This document shows positions 36,523 to 48,904 of a stretch of 64,000 bases of DNA, in pieces. This DNA comes from Eudromia elegans (lineage: Eukaryota; Chordata; Aves; Tinamiformes; Tinamidae). The stretch covers positions 789,953 to 853,952 of the forward strand of contig PTEX01000236.1 in assembly GCA_003342815.1 (NCBI GenBank), in the 5' to 3' direction. The position numbers and the translations under genes were made by a program. The first letter of the stretch is position 1. Each line of letters begins with the position of its first letter. Under the pieces are notes generated by a model. That model ran no database searches, had not been told where the DNA came from, and was given only the letters and a program-made list of their open reading frames with translations.

Positions 36523-38323
36523 GACAGCCTTTGTAACCTGAGTTTTTCGAATCACTCCCACAAAGCAAAGCAAAAGCATATTTCCACTCAGGGTTATTAA
36601 AACTGCTGTGACAGGGTTAAAAACATACAGATTTGATGGCAGTGGATTTAAATTAACTGACAGCAACTGAAAATCAGGTCCCACCACCAAGCAACCAAAG
36701 CAACTGAACAGCAAAAATAGCCAAGTTTTTGTAGTTTTTGCACATTCCTTCCACCTTTAGTCCACCACAAATATGCAGGAAACCTAAAAATAGGAAAGGT
36801 AGCCAGAAAGGCTGAAATTTCTTCTTACCCACAGGCACGGAGGTCCTTTAAGAGAATTGCATCTTGCAGACCGGTAGATGCTTGGTTGAAAACTTGAAAA
36901 ACAGGTTTTAAGTAAAAAAGTCCTTTGAGAATTGGATCCTGACTCAAGAGCATAAAAGCATCACTCGAAACAGCCAGTTTAATTTATCCAAAGAAAAGCC
37001 ACATTGCTCAAGGACAGGTAAGTAGGTAAATAAGCCATCCCCAGCCCTTTCTCTGCAAAGCAAGGCACGAAAAGCCTGCGTTAAAGGAGATGTCTGCGTA
37101 GGAAATGAAGGAGCCTCAGGTATAGACATTTGATTTATTTTTTTTCTCGACGTGGCACAAGGGAGCAAAGCACCGGCACAACCTGTTGTAATAGAACATG
37201 TGGGTTGCTAGTTGTTGCAATGGTATTGCAGCAGCCTCTTCATTAAAAGAGGCTGCGTCTTGCTCAGCAACGATTAATTTCCTATCTAAAAACTCAAGGC
37301 ATTGCACTGACATTGCACTTTTCCCCTGCTTTCACTAGCTGTTTATTTTATATTTTTTCCCCTCCTTTCTTTCTTTCTGGTAGCCAGGGGGAAGGAATGC
37401 AGGGAAGGAAGGATGGGCACTATATGTTTCTGATTTGCTGAGCTGACAATCCCTTTGCTACTTGATTTCACTTTAACAGGATCTTCTTGTTACCCACATA
37501 CTGTAGCTCAGCGTGGAAAATCAGCGCATCAAAAGGTTGAAAGCTGGAGGCAAAAGTTGCTTCCCTGCAGCTCTGGATGGGGTTGCGGGAGCGACAAAGT
37601 CATCCGGTTGCTTTGCAAACAGCATTAAGGTAGTTCAAGGAAGTCTCGGTTAAGGACATTATCCTGCTCGTAAATTGGTCTCCAGCAGGCTGCTAGGCTT
37701 TCTCAAAGCAGTAAAGCTAAGGCGAGAGTCAAACATATTTTAAAGCGTATATCCACCACAGAGAAGTGGTCAGAGGGTTTCTCCAGAGATAGGGATGTGG
37801 TTTTGCTCAGTGATTTGTGTAGGCATCCGTGTGCATGTGTGCACACAAAAAGGACCCTGCGACATAGATGTGCCTGTGATGGACAGAAGAGGAGAGTAGG
37901 AGGTCTGTGTATGAGTATGTGTGTGTATCTGCACGTGGCTGGTCATGTTGTGGGGTACAACCTCACGTCGCAAGACTTTCGCAGGGTGTCCCTCAAACCC
38001 TTCTCCATGAGCTTCTGGGGAAAGGCACTCTCATTTAAAGTAGCTTCAGGGATTTCATGTAAAAACATTGCATTAAAGACTGTGCTTGCATTAAAACCAT
38101 TCTTGGAGCCCTAAACTGCACGTGTGTTTTGCTTAAAAATAGGATCTACATCAGCCTCCATGCAGGAGAGAAGATGTGAGGGTCAGTTTGGGGGACACTG
38201 CATTTCTTGGTCTTCAGGTGGCAGAGGGTAAGACCATTGCAATGAGGAAGTTGCAGGGTTTAAATTAGGCGTTTTTGATGACAGGGAAAAATTCAGCTCT
38301 GCAAATACAAATGCAAGAAATTA

Positions 38324-38387
38324 GTCTTTTTTTTCTTTCTTTTTTTCTTTTTTTTTTCTCCTTTCTTTTTCCTTTTTCCTCCCCCTG
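38324..38387. repeat. Pyrimidine-rich (T/C) low-complexity tract
   Basis: Almost purely T and C for about 60 bases on the plus strand (purine on the minus strand). Simple sequence with no coding meaning; the minus-strand Lys-rich frame through it is an artefact. Confidence 0.85.
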
Positions 38388-38654
38388 CCATGGTAGGAAA
38401 GAGCACACTGGCTGTGTGTGTGCGTACCACTTCCCTCTGCTGGAGGGAGCCTAGACTGTTACCTGCACATTCCCGCTGCCTCTGGAGAGCCTCCCCTCGG
38501 CAGAGCCGCAGGAAATTTCTATAGATCCCTAAAACTGAGCAGCAGGAAATTTCTATTGGTGCCAAAAATTCTCCGACACATACTGCTCGGTGCAGAAGCC
38601 ATAGCAATAGCAAAGTGGCCAGAAATAATTTCAGTCGCTTTTGTTTATGCAAAA

Positions 38655-38765
38655 TTCTTTATTTCTTTTCTTTTCCCTAGAACTTTTTTTTTTGTTGCTT
38701 TTTATTTGTTCATTTTCTTTGGTTTTTTTCCTTGTTTTTCTTCCTTTTTTTTTCTTTCTTTTAAT
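38655..38765. repeat. T-rich low-complexity tract
   Basis: T with scattered C and few G over about 110 bases. The Phe-rich plus-strand frames here are compositional artefacts. It lies 270 bp from the similar tract at 38,324; the two bracket a CpG-poor block with no features. Confidence 0.8.
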
Positions 38766-41397
38766 ATGCTGCCCTCTGTATAACCATACACAGATTAGGC
38801 TAGTATCTGGGGCTGCACAAGGTAACAGGTCAATCTGATTTTGAGAAAAGAAGCAGTGGAGAGAAATTTCTATTCTCGGGCTACCTTCCCACTCTCCCTG
38901 CTCCTCTCCGACATCATCTCAAGGTGATAAAACACCTCTTGTGGCATTGTATAGCTTGTAGCTTTTCTCATCCAGTACCTTACTTATAGATTGTAAATGC
39001 CAATGTTTCTATCACAAAGGCCTGCTATAGGCTGTGGAAATGTGCACTCTGGATAGAAATTGATTTTTTCCCCTGTTTCAGTTATGCAGAGAATCTCATC
39101 ATGTTTAAGGTATTATATGTCCCCTTAGATAAATACTCAAGAAAGCAAAGCACAAACCCCCAGATTCTTAAGGAATATGAGATGCCCTAAGTTAAAAGCC
39201 CAGGATTTGACATTTTTTATTCTCTAGACATGTTTTCTTTCTCCACTGGACACTGATGGAGCAAAGGTAAACTCCTAACTTCTAAAGTTTGGTGGGACAC
39301 GTGCTGCAGTCCATGGGACAGTGTGTTGCAGGGGGTCTTCAACCACTTTGACTTGAACAAACTGAGATTTCCACAGAGCCAGTGTCTAGTCCTGCCTGAA
39401 ATCTCTGTCCAGCATAGGTGGGATAAGTTTCTTCCTACTGACTACCCAGCAAAATGGTCCTTTACGTCCTGGTGGAAAAATTCTCCTAGTCTAGCTATGG
39501 ATGTGATGGCAGATGTTGGCCAAGAGAGGCGTATTTGGGCTAACGGTGGCACTAAGAAAACACTCATAACTCGTTCATCCACCCTGGTAGGACCAATTAC
39601 AACTGGGACAACCTTTGCAAGACCACTAATTACCACTAGGTTTTAAATGTTCAGGTAGTGAGAAAATCCTTGTGAGCCAGGGCTGGCCAGCCAACATCAC
39701 ATCTCATGTGGGTGGCCTGCTGATCCTCTGCCCTTTTTCTGGTATCATCCTTGTCATCACCCTCTCATGGGTGTTCCTGTAAGAGGAATTGTCACCTGGT
39801 AGCACTTTACCATCAATATATTGAATCTTATAAAGATTTGAGCCAGAGATTTATGAGCAGGAAGAGCCTTTCCAGGGAGACATATGCATGTTTCACAACA
39901 GGATACACAACTGGAAAGGAAAGAGCTACATTTATTACAAAGATATTGTCCATTAGGAATTGGAATAAAAGGTGACGTTTGTATTTTAGGCTCAACACTT
40001 CCATGTTCACTTACAAACTTCCTCAAACAGCCTAATTTTGTAAACAATGTGAATTCCCTCTAACTTTCCTGGAATCTTGGTGGTTGTTTCTGCCCCACAG
40101 ACTATTTGTCCATGGTGTTTCTCTGTCACATTTAACCTCACTACTGCAGAAAAAGATTTGTTCTGTACTTTGTATTAGAGTTTGAATTGCAAATCACTAA
40201 AGTATCAGTACCTTCCTTGTATTAAAAGTGGGATTTGAGAAAATGTAGAAGGGTTATATCACATGTAACTTTATCTATCCATCTATCTATCTGTCTATGA
40301 GGGCAGAGGGATGGCATTCGCCTGTCAAAATGCGCTATCGAACTGATGTAAATTACCAGAGATGCTTGTTGCAAGAAGGAAAGACAAAGTTGTCCCTATT
40401 CTGTTACATAATATACATAGTAAAGCTGGGAAAAAGCAGTTCTTTATTTATGTGAGAAAAAAAATTAGAAAAAAAAATGGAAATAGCCCAAATATTTTAA
40501 TATGTAAATTAAAGGCTCTTGGTCTGTGAGAGAATAGAGAATAATAGGCTTTCTTCCTTCTCTCTGATCAAGAAATTCTGTATTCAAGTAAGGAAAAATA
40601 ACTAAATGATAGAACATGCTGACCATGGGGCAGATGCAATAGTGAAATGCAGTATTTGCAGTAGTGTTTGGAAAATATCCAATATCCCTGATCATCTCCC
40701 ACTGTATATATTAATCTGGTGATGAATTCCTGCAGTTAGGGAATAAGTTTTTAAAGGCCATTCTTCTATTATGAAAGAGGGTAGATACTTGTCATCCTTA
40801 TTCTCCCTTGACCAGAAAAGTAACAGGCATGCAAATAAAATCAGAAGGCAAATGCAATTCAGTGGTGACTATCCTTGAAAAGGGGATGAAAAATAAAGGA
40901 TTCCTTTCTCTCATGACAGTGGCTGTTTGCAATCCGATGGGCCTGGGAAGGGACAGTGATGGAAGAAGAGACCTGAGGCAAAGCACGAAAGGAACAAGCA
41001 ACTTCTAAGGGACTGTCACATTTGGCTGAGGACGGAGAGGTTTGGCAAGGCTACCAGTGGTCTGTCATCCTGCCAGGGAAAGAATGAGGACATGAGGTTG
41101 ATTAGGGTGGAAGCAGTGACCTTAATTTTGTTTCAAAAGACGCTATTCCCTCCGTCAGCCCATCTGAAAAGAAAAGAAAGGGCGAGGGGGGAAAAAAAGA
41201 GATGCACTTTTGCAGAAGTAGAAAATAATACAGCATATGTTTAGAAACAAGCGGGAGCTATTTTGGTCCATATCAGCTAAGGCACAGCAGGGGGGCTGTC
41301 AAGGAACGGCTGGAGCCTCTGTGGCCTCTCGCTCCCCGAGATGCATCAGGATGCTCGGAGCAATTTGAGAAGAGGACAGCACAGCAGAGCTTCAGTC

Positions 41398-41465
41398 CTT
41401 AGGCACGGCACTTCCGGGCCTCAGTTTCCCTCATCCAGAACAGTAAGTTAAATAATGTCTATTTT
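41398..41465 (+). mobile_element. Possible MIR/CORE-SINE fragment
   Basis: GGGCCTCAGTTTCCCTCATC at 41,417-41,436 matches the MIR core word (CCTCAGTTTCCTCATCTGTAAAATG), followed by a decayed AGAACAGTAAG in place of the usual continuation. Very short, so the call is tentative. Confidence 0.45.
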
Positions 41466-41824
41466 CCCAACTTCCCCCCTTTTCTTTTTTAGAGGCTACC
41501 TCTTAATATCATCACCGTAAAGTTACACCAGACAGGACAACTGCAGTAAATACTATGGACCTAACTATGATTTCACCTTTGCTGCAGGTGTTGGCTTTAC
41601 ACAGCCAGACGCGTGAGATCTTTGGCTGACCATAGGTGTCCCCCCTCAAAATCAGCCTTTTCTTGCTGCTTTTTGCTATGTATCTGTGCCCTGTGCTACA
41701 ACTGGTTTGCAACAATTGGTAAGTAATCTGTGCAGAGGCAGGACCGGCAGAGAATTGTTATTGCACTCAGACAGCTTTATGCATGGACAGAAGATAAAAC
41801 AGACCCTTCTCCTTTCTGTGTTTT

Positions 41825-41940
41825 ATATACATAATATAGATAGTATATTTTAATATATATAATTACATATAAATAAATGTGTAGTTTTACATATGTATTA
41901 TATTTTATACATTTTATATCTAACATCTCTATATATTTAG
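41825..41940. repeat. AT-rich low-complexity stretch
   Basis: TATATA, ATTTTA and ACATAT words with few G or C for about 110 bases. No unit length is maintained. Confidence 0.75.
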
Positions 41941-42129
41941 TGTTAAAGTGTTCTTACTGACACTTAGGACACAGGACAAGTAGCTGGCATTTATATTTTC
42001 ACCTTTTCTTCTTTGGACCCACCACAATAATGTTCAACTTGAATCAAGATAGCTCTCTTTAGCTTTGTTCAGACCATATCATTTCTAATACCTCAGGGGC
42101 ACTCTGGTTCAGAACATCACTCCTCAGAC

Positions 42130-42280
42130 CAGGGCTTGGATTGCTGTTACTGAGCAACCGTGTGCTCAAGTCATCTTACTTTCCTTGTAAACTGAAGAGA
42201 GCAGTGATTTGTAAAAGTGCCTTGAGATCTATGTCCGAGAACTGTCAGGTAGATGCCAAATGTGACTATAAATACAATCC
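42130..42280 (+). mobile_element. MIR/CORE-SINE copy
   Basis: Ordered partial matches to MIR: CTTGGATTGCTGTTACTGAG, then GTGTGCTCAAGTCATCTTAC, then TTCCTTGTAAACTG, then GATTTGTAAAAGTGCCTTGA, which mirror the family's summary words (CTGCCACTTAC, GACCTTGGGCAAGTCA, CTTAACTTT, TGTAAAGCGCTTTGA). Diverged; no target-site duplication looked for successfully. Confidence 0.62.
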
Positions 42281-42284
42281 GGAC

Positions 42285-43770
42285 AGCTAAAGAAGTTGGA
42301 TCCGAGCTCTTCTGGAAGCGTGTTTTTAAACTAAGGATGCTGAAAATCTCAGACTCTCTAACCTAGAGTGCTTTCCAAACTTGCCATGTCACCCACACTG
42401 ATCTCAGTGAGGTAGTACACAGAGGAAGAGGTTATTGTCAAGAAGGCGGGTGACCTTGGCCAAACTCTCTTTAGCCACTAAAATCCACAGGTTCAACATT
42501 AAGTATTATATAAGAGCTACAACTGTTGTACAACTAAAATCTTCATCTGCCAGAGCTCTCAAATTTTGACAATTATTTTGAGCCATTCATGGAATTAGGA
42601 AGAGAAGTGTTCCTATATGGAAAAGCAGTACAGTAATTTTTCTTTCCCTTCCCCATCCACACATTTTTGGTCCATAATGCACAATATCTCACCAAGCTCC
42701 ACTAAGATTTTTAATGCAAAGTCACTGCAGCCCATGTGAAATTTATTCTTCCTTCTTAAGGTTCAATGTCTGGTGGGTCAGCGCAGTTAATGTGATTTCC
42801 ATACTGATGCAGCCATAGCCTTAAATGATGGTGATGACAGTACTGTTAATTTATGCAGGCATTGAAAAGAAAGTTAACCCATAATTTTATGTTTTCAGGG
42901 CTTGACTTTTGTTCTGAATGTCAACAGGGTGTGCAAATGCCACGTGAGTCTCCCTGAGGACTTGGCTCAAATTCATATGCAGATACTTCTAATGATGTCT
43001 TGGATCATGAACTTAAGAAACTCAGCTTACACATAGTAAGGGAAAAAACAACCACAATAGATGCTAAGAAAGTACTGTGCAAACTCCCGAGGGCTAATTT
43101 ATATGTGTATTTGCATAGACATTGTGCACATAGCATTTAATATACTTCAGATTAACTCTTTGACCAATATTAAGTCCTTAAGTGCAAAGTGTTACTATTC
43201 CTTATCACTCCATCTTACCTGTTTAGAACATATATCTAGCTAATTCTTCTCTTTTTTATTTTATATTTTTGCCTTTTCTATTTAATTTAAGGATAAGTCC
43301 TGAAAACTTAGGAAGATAGCCCTGGAAGCCGTCTCTTCAGAAGAAATAGTGTGCAAACACTGGAGGAGGAAGTTTTAGCAGATTACTCCAGCAATGCACC
43401 TGAGCTTTTTTCTTTTTGCAACTTCTGCAAGAAGTTCCTTGTAGATGTGAAAGACTTGAAGACATAAAATTAAGAAATGGTGCCTGAGAAATGGTAGTAA
43501 TTTCCATTGGAAGCAGGCAAACAGAGGGGTGAGGAACCTCAAAGAGATGGGAAGGTCTCCGTCTCAAGGGCATGTGAATTTCAAAGGAAGAGACACCGAG
43601 AGCACCAGAACCAAGGTGTTTCTTAGCAGCCTACAGTGAGTCTTCAGCCTGCAGAAACAAGTTTAATAAACAGCTAAAGGGAACAATGTTTTGTGCAAAA
43701 GCTACACAGAAAATTTAGGACGCAGGCTGGGTGATAGCAATTTGTCTTTTGGAGCTAAGCGTGATGCTTA
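42285..43770. other. Non-coding DNA, no gene recognised
   Basis: AT-rich DNA with no recognised gene, RNA or repeat family. Confidence 0.5.
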
Positions 43771-43918
43771 TCTCCTTCTCTGGAGATCTTCAAAATCCGC
43801 TTGGAGACAGCCCTGTGCTACAGGCTCTAGTTGACCCTGCGTGTGCAGGGGGGTTGGACTAGATGACCTCTAGAGGTCCCTTCCAACCTGAAGCGTTCTA
43901 TGATTCTATGATTCTGTT
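43771..43918 (+). mobile_element. CR1 LINE 3' end, severely 5'-truncated
   Basis: About 148 bases: the end of the CR1 ORF2 (CTGGAGATCTTCAAAATCCG at 43,780) followed by the conserved 3' UTR (GGGGGGTTGGACTAGATGAC near 43,849, TCTAGAGGTCCCTTCCAACC near 43,870) and the terminal octamer repeat TTCTATGATTCTATGATTCT. This is the typical avian/crocodilian CR1 3' terminus. 5' truncation is usual for CR1 insertions. Much less decayed than the antisense CR1 remnants elsewhere in the window. Confidence 0.95.
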
Positions 43919-43919
43919 C

Positions 43920-46210
43920 TTCTCTTACAGCCTAAAGTGTAGCCTGCCTTCGTTTCCAGTTTGCCAGACCTCTGAATTTTGTTCAAGTCTCCAGTGTACC
44001 AGAGCAATCAAGAAATTAAAATATGCCAACTATTCCTGTTGAGTTTGAAACATAAAACTCCCCCCATACATAGGCACTAGAGCTTTTGTTTCTCTGACAC
44101 TTCCATCTTACAACTTGGCTCGTGTCACTGGCAATGATATGTATCAGGTGCCTGGCTGCATAGGAAATAGGCAGGTTAAGAGCATTTGGGAATCTGCTCA
44201 TTTGTCAGATTGACAGTGGAGAAGGAGTTACTCCTACACCCATCTCTTCACACAGGTAGTAATTTGGAAGATTTATTTCATTAAAAAAATAAATAAATAC
44301 GAAAGCGAAATGAGTTTTGACCGAAACCTGCTTCCTAATATTGGCAATGGCCTCTGCCACCAAAATACACTTTTATGCACTGCATGAGTAATGGCCAATG
44401 AGATGCCTGTGGGTTAAGCAAGCAAGGAGACAATATTTTGGAGGACAACTGCCTCACATTTTAAACAATAGACAGAAAGATAGTGGTTTTACTACATTCC
44501 TGCTCCGTGCCCGTCCTCTTAGAGGTATGCAAAAGATATGGTTATTCTGGATTTCCTTCTGTTTCTGAACTTAGAACAGACCTAGGTCTGAGCAAGACAT
44601 TGGAGACCTGAGATTTCCTTGAAATTGAGATTATCCAGATCCATGTCCATCTGTGACATCTGGCCCTCGTGGCAAGCTTACTAGTAACTCAACTGGTTTG
44701 GCTACAAGGCTTGATTTGACATCTTTCCTCTGCTAGTTCAAGTATTTAACTAGCATCCACATTAAGAAATTGAAGTTACAGATTCTTGTCATAAAGGATA
44801 TAAATAAATATATATCAGACCACATACTTATTATCCTTCTTCCAGTTTTGATCTTGAACAGAAAATATATTTTATGTTCATGAAAACTAAGCCTTCCTAT
44901 CCCCCAACCATCACCACCACCATCAATCTACCTTTATCTCTTCTACTGCTCTGTTTTTGTGCCAGTCACTTCTTATCCCCTTTATCACAAACTAGTGAAT
45001 ATGCAGACTTATTTGAAGCCAACATCAATGCTGATGTGTTTTGGCAGGGTACTAAGGGGGTTACAGAGTTACAAAGCTGCTGGCAATTACCTTTCCTTTC
45101 TGACTGAGCATCGCTTGAGCAGGTGATATGCATTGCAGCATGCAGAACATTTGACATCCCAAATCTTTCCTTGTCAAAGCAAGAACAGCACCTGATTCTA
45201 CATCCACAATGGCTTCATTCCTTGAAAAGCTGCTAGCAGCTATTGTGTTTTTCAGATTTATTCTTTAGCAGCGTTTCAGAGTTGTCTGTTGAATATATCG
45301 CTATCAAGAATTAGGCAGATTTTGCTCTCTATGTTTTGAACTGATTGTGGAAGTCATATACATTTTTTAAATGTCTCTTTGGGGTTTCTGTTGCTAATGA
45401 GCATCTTCAGAAATAAATCTAGGACATCACAAAAAAAAAAGTCTAGCATTTCTCTTCCACTTCCTGTACTTTTTTAAACTCTTTTGAAATCAGCAATTCA
45501 AAATGATAAACAGATATTCCAGTAACAATTAACAAGTATTTCTGTAAGCAGGAGACCAAACAAAGCCTGCAAAACTATGGGTTTCTCTTGCAGTCTATCT
45601 ACCATTCTACTTTACTGTAAAGACCCAAGATCTTTCCCTTCTCACAGATCCCTTTTATTATCTCAGCCAGCACTTCCAAAGCCATTCCAATTCCTGTGGA
45701 TTTCCAACAGATTATCATTTCCCCTTGGTACTCTCAGTACCTCCAGGCTCTCTTCTAAGTCTAGCAATTACCAGCTGGGAAAAGGCACCACACGTGAAAA
45801 TGCAAAATACACATGTGAAAACTAGCTGGTCAGCACACCTAGGGTGACTGCAGTTTCAAACCAAGTAGCAAGGAGTCCTATTGCAGCCTCTCCAAACTAA
45901 GGGTTGCTCCTAGTTTTGAGGTTTATTAATTTCAATCTTTCTCTGCTACTCTCCTATTAATTTTCATGAAACTTATCAGAACCTCGTTATATTTTCTTGG
46001 AGGCTTCTAGCCCTTGTCCGATATGATTAATTCAACAGTGATTTCAGTTGTTAGTAAGGAGGCTGATAAGCAGATGGACAGAGAGAAGAACTGCATAAGC
46101 CTTTAGGAAACCAGAATAAAAATTAGACTGTCATGATGCTTGTCCTCTAAGGAGCTCAAGAGACTTGATATCTATTCATGAATTCCCCTTCATGACACCA
46201 CCTCATCAGA
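43920..46210. other. Non-coding DNA, no gene recognised
   Basis: AT-rich DNA. Short unrecognised frames (for example 44,874-45,107). No repeat family recognised. Confidence 0.5.
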
Positions 46211-46214
46211 GAAA

Positions 46215-46325
46215 CAAATATTATTGTCCTTAATTTATAAATGAGTCAACAGAGGCATGAAGAGGTTAGGAGACTTTTCAAGGACTTTGAGCAAGCCTGT
46301 GGCAAAGCCAGGGGTACTTCTGTTG
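46215..46325 (-). mobile_element. MIR/CORE-SINE fragment, antisense
   Basis: Reads as reverse-complement MIR: TTTATAAATGAGTCAACAGA at 46,233-46,252, then GGCATGAAGAGGTTAGGAGA, then GGACTTTGAGCAAGCCTGTGGCAAAGCC, matching the usual ACAGATGAGGAAACTGAGGC, ACAGAGAGGTTAAG and GGTCACACAGC-AGTGGCAGAGCC order. Clear despite divergence. Confidence 0.7.
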
Positions 46326-46329
46326 ACTG

Positions 46330-48670
46330 TCCTGTCCTATAACATCAAATGCACTGTACTTAATAAGGTCTTGGTAAAGGTGTGGCTTTATAATGCAGTG
46401 GGATTGGGTATAACAAGATTATGCAAACTACACAGAACATTTTGGAATGGCTGGCACGTCCTTGTGTACTGGATCCTCGATGGTTCTGGCTCACTAGTTA
46501 AATTGACAGCATTGCTGACTTGAAGCTATAGCTTATTTTCACGGTTACATAAAACATGAGCTTTTTGTTCCAATATGGCTTATGTGAAGCTTGTGTTGAG
46601 TTTCAGTGGAGCAGACTTCCAGTCCTTGCACTAAGGTGTGGTGCAAAAGACCCTGCTTCTCTCTACATTAAAACTAAGAAGTCTCTCTACTTTCCTCTCT
46701 ACTTTTTCAATATTTTTTTTTTCCCACAGATAAGAAAAAGGAGGCACAAAGAAGTTACATAAGTACCCCAAGGACTTATGTTCCAAATGGATGAAAAGGG
46801 AAAAAGTCTGAGGAAACTCAGTATGAAATTCTGTCTCCCAGTGAAGTTCACAGGGGGAAAAAAAAAATTATATATATATATAGTTCTCATTTCTTTCTGC
46901 CATAATCCCATGCTTCTCATTGCCTGGAATTGCACCACTTGTTGTTTCCAAAGGCTTTGGTCTCAGCTGCATTTTTCCTGGCTTCAGTGCATATTTTCGT
47001 CACAACAGTCATCTTACAATTACTTGAACTGCTTGGATATGACCCTGTCCCCTAGTCTCTATCTCCCAATCTGATTTTGTGACCTTCATGCACACCTCAT
47101 AAAGTGAGGTTAGATAAGTTTACCAGGGAAAGTTCAGTCCTTCAGACTCAGCTTTGTTTTTGCAGACTGAATGGCTCTTAAAACCCTGGGAGTTTGCATT
47201 ATTAAGGCCTAAATGGACCCTATGAAAGACCTTAGAGATCTGTCTGTCTATTCATATCATAAACCAGAGTGCTCAGATCTTGCCACACCTCACTGTATGA
47301 AAGGTTTACACTTGCAAGCCTAATTAATTTTAGTTAAATTATGTTGCTGCAAAGTTTTCGCTGTTATCATGCGATCATTATCGGCTTTGATAACATCTAA
47401 GATCAATTTACAGATCTTGTAGATCTTACAAATCTTGCAGATTTACAGGTCACAGATGTTTTGAACCTGCCTTTTGTCCATTTCCCTGAGCTTTAGGTTT
47501 ACCCACTGGCAAAAGAGCAAGAGGATGTGATATTGCTGTTAGAGACAATCTCGTTAAAATCAATCAAACAAGCAAACAAAAACCACAGTTGTTTAATCTC
47601 TGCCTTTCTATGAAGTTATTCCAATACTCGGCTCTGAATCACGGAGGATAAAAAAAAAATTAAACTCATAATTGAGGAGAATGGGGATTCAAGTAGCCTG
47701 GATTCTTCTACCTTTTGCAATGACTTTTTGAGTGACCTTTGGCTTTTTTTTCTCTCATTTTTAGAATAAGTATCCCAGCTTTTTCTTGCATCTTTCACTG
47801 AATTATATGATTAGCTCACCAGACAAGCCTTGTTGGCTTCCACAGCCACACATGTGCCTAGCTAGTACATGCCTGCTGCAACATAAGGTCCTGATTTCAG
47901 CTGAAGTTTCTAGGAGCCAATGCAATGCAAAGACACTATCATCAAACTTCACAGTCAAATGTGCTGTCTAAACCAATCATTCAGCGTAAGATAGAAAAAT
48001 AGCTAAAGAAATGGCAATGGAGTAAACAGACGCAAAAATGTTTCAGATTGCATTATTTTGGTCAAGAACAAGAAATTAGTAACAGTGCAACAGTGCAAGT
48101 TGCAATTAAGATTTTCCTCTCTAAAAACTCCCATTGAAATTGCTGCTTTCATGTACTTTGCATTTCACTATTAGAGCACAGAAACAATGCACAAAAAGCA
48201 CATTTAAATGCATTTTCACCCGACCACCTTGCCACTTGAGAATTGCAGCCATTTATAAGATGTGATAATCTTTTAACTGCTTTTCTCAATTAAAGAGCAA
48301 ACGCTCTACGCCCCTGTCAACAGGACTGAACTCTGAGAGCTGGCTGACGCTGGACCAGGATCCTGCCACATCCAATTCACTTTAGGATTTTCTAGAACAA
48401 CAGTTCTCCAAAGCCTCAGGGCGACTAGATTTGGCTATAGCCAAATTATTTAGCTTTGTATATGTCCATTGTGTGTCCAGATAATCCACACCCTAACACT
48501 TTGATAATCAAAGCAGTGGCCACCATGGATCCGCAAGAGACTTGATGCTCAACATGATAGCTAGCCTGAGATTTTTGATTAAATACAATTTTTTTGAAAC
48601 TGGAATTAGTCACCAAAAAAACCCACATCAGCTTAAACTTTTGTCAAGAAAGTGTTTTCTGGCCCCTGTT
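46330..48670. other. Non-coding DNA, no gene recognised
   Basis: A splice-acceptor-like pyrimidine tract ends in CCCACAG at 46,729 but is followed by no recognisable exon. A second possible MIR shard lies at 46,735-46,775. A short TATATA run lies at 46,869-46,881. Confidence 0.5.
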
Positions 48671-48699
48671 ATGCCTCTTTGAAGTAGGAAGTCACTCAC

Positions 48700-48900
48700 C
48701 CCAAAAGACCTGGCCGTGTGGTGACCAGCAAGGTCCTGCTGCAGCTGCATAAATAATGAAATATTCATTCAACCAGAAAGGCGACAGGCTCTTTGGTCCC
48801 ATAGTTAAAAAGTAATTTGGGACATAAGAAATTCATACATTGAAATCCTTGCTTCAATAAACACATATTTATTCACATAAAGAGCTTGAGCAATAGAGGG
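48700..48900. promoter_or_regulatory. Candidate conserved enhancer with E-box and POU-like sites
   Basis: Contains TGCAGCTGCATAAATAATG at 48,738-48,756 (CAGCTG E-box next to an ATAAAT homeodomain/POU-like word) and the near-palindrome AATGAAATATTCATT at 48,753-48,767, followed by low-repeat sequence. This clustering resembles developmental enhancers. No coding potential. Confidence 0.3.
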
Positions 48901-48904
48901 TGAA

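Larger units (their letters stand above)
36523..41390. other. Non-coding DNA, no gene recognised
   Basis: No recognised gene. A 107-codon frame at 39,323-39,646 (plus) matches nothing I know. Pyrimidine-rich tracts are listed separately. A short TATC repeat lies at 40,267-40,290, and GT-rich simple sequence at 37,905-37,930. Confidence 0.5.

Noticed and set aside
36275-36714. Tyr-run and Ile-run minus-strand frames
   Set aside because: Direct translation of the (AAT)n microsatellite.
39323-39646. 107-codon plus-strand frame as an exon or retroposed gene
   Set aside because: No recognisable protein, no splice sites at sensible positions, no poly(A) tail.
40267-40290. TATC microsatellite as a notable repeat
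   Set aside because: Only about four imperfect units.
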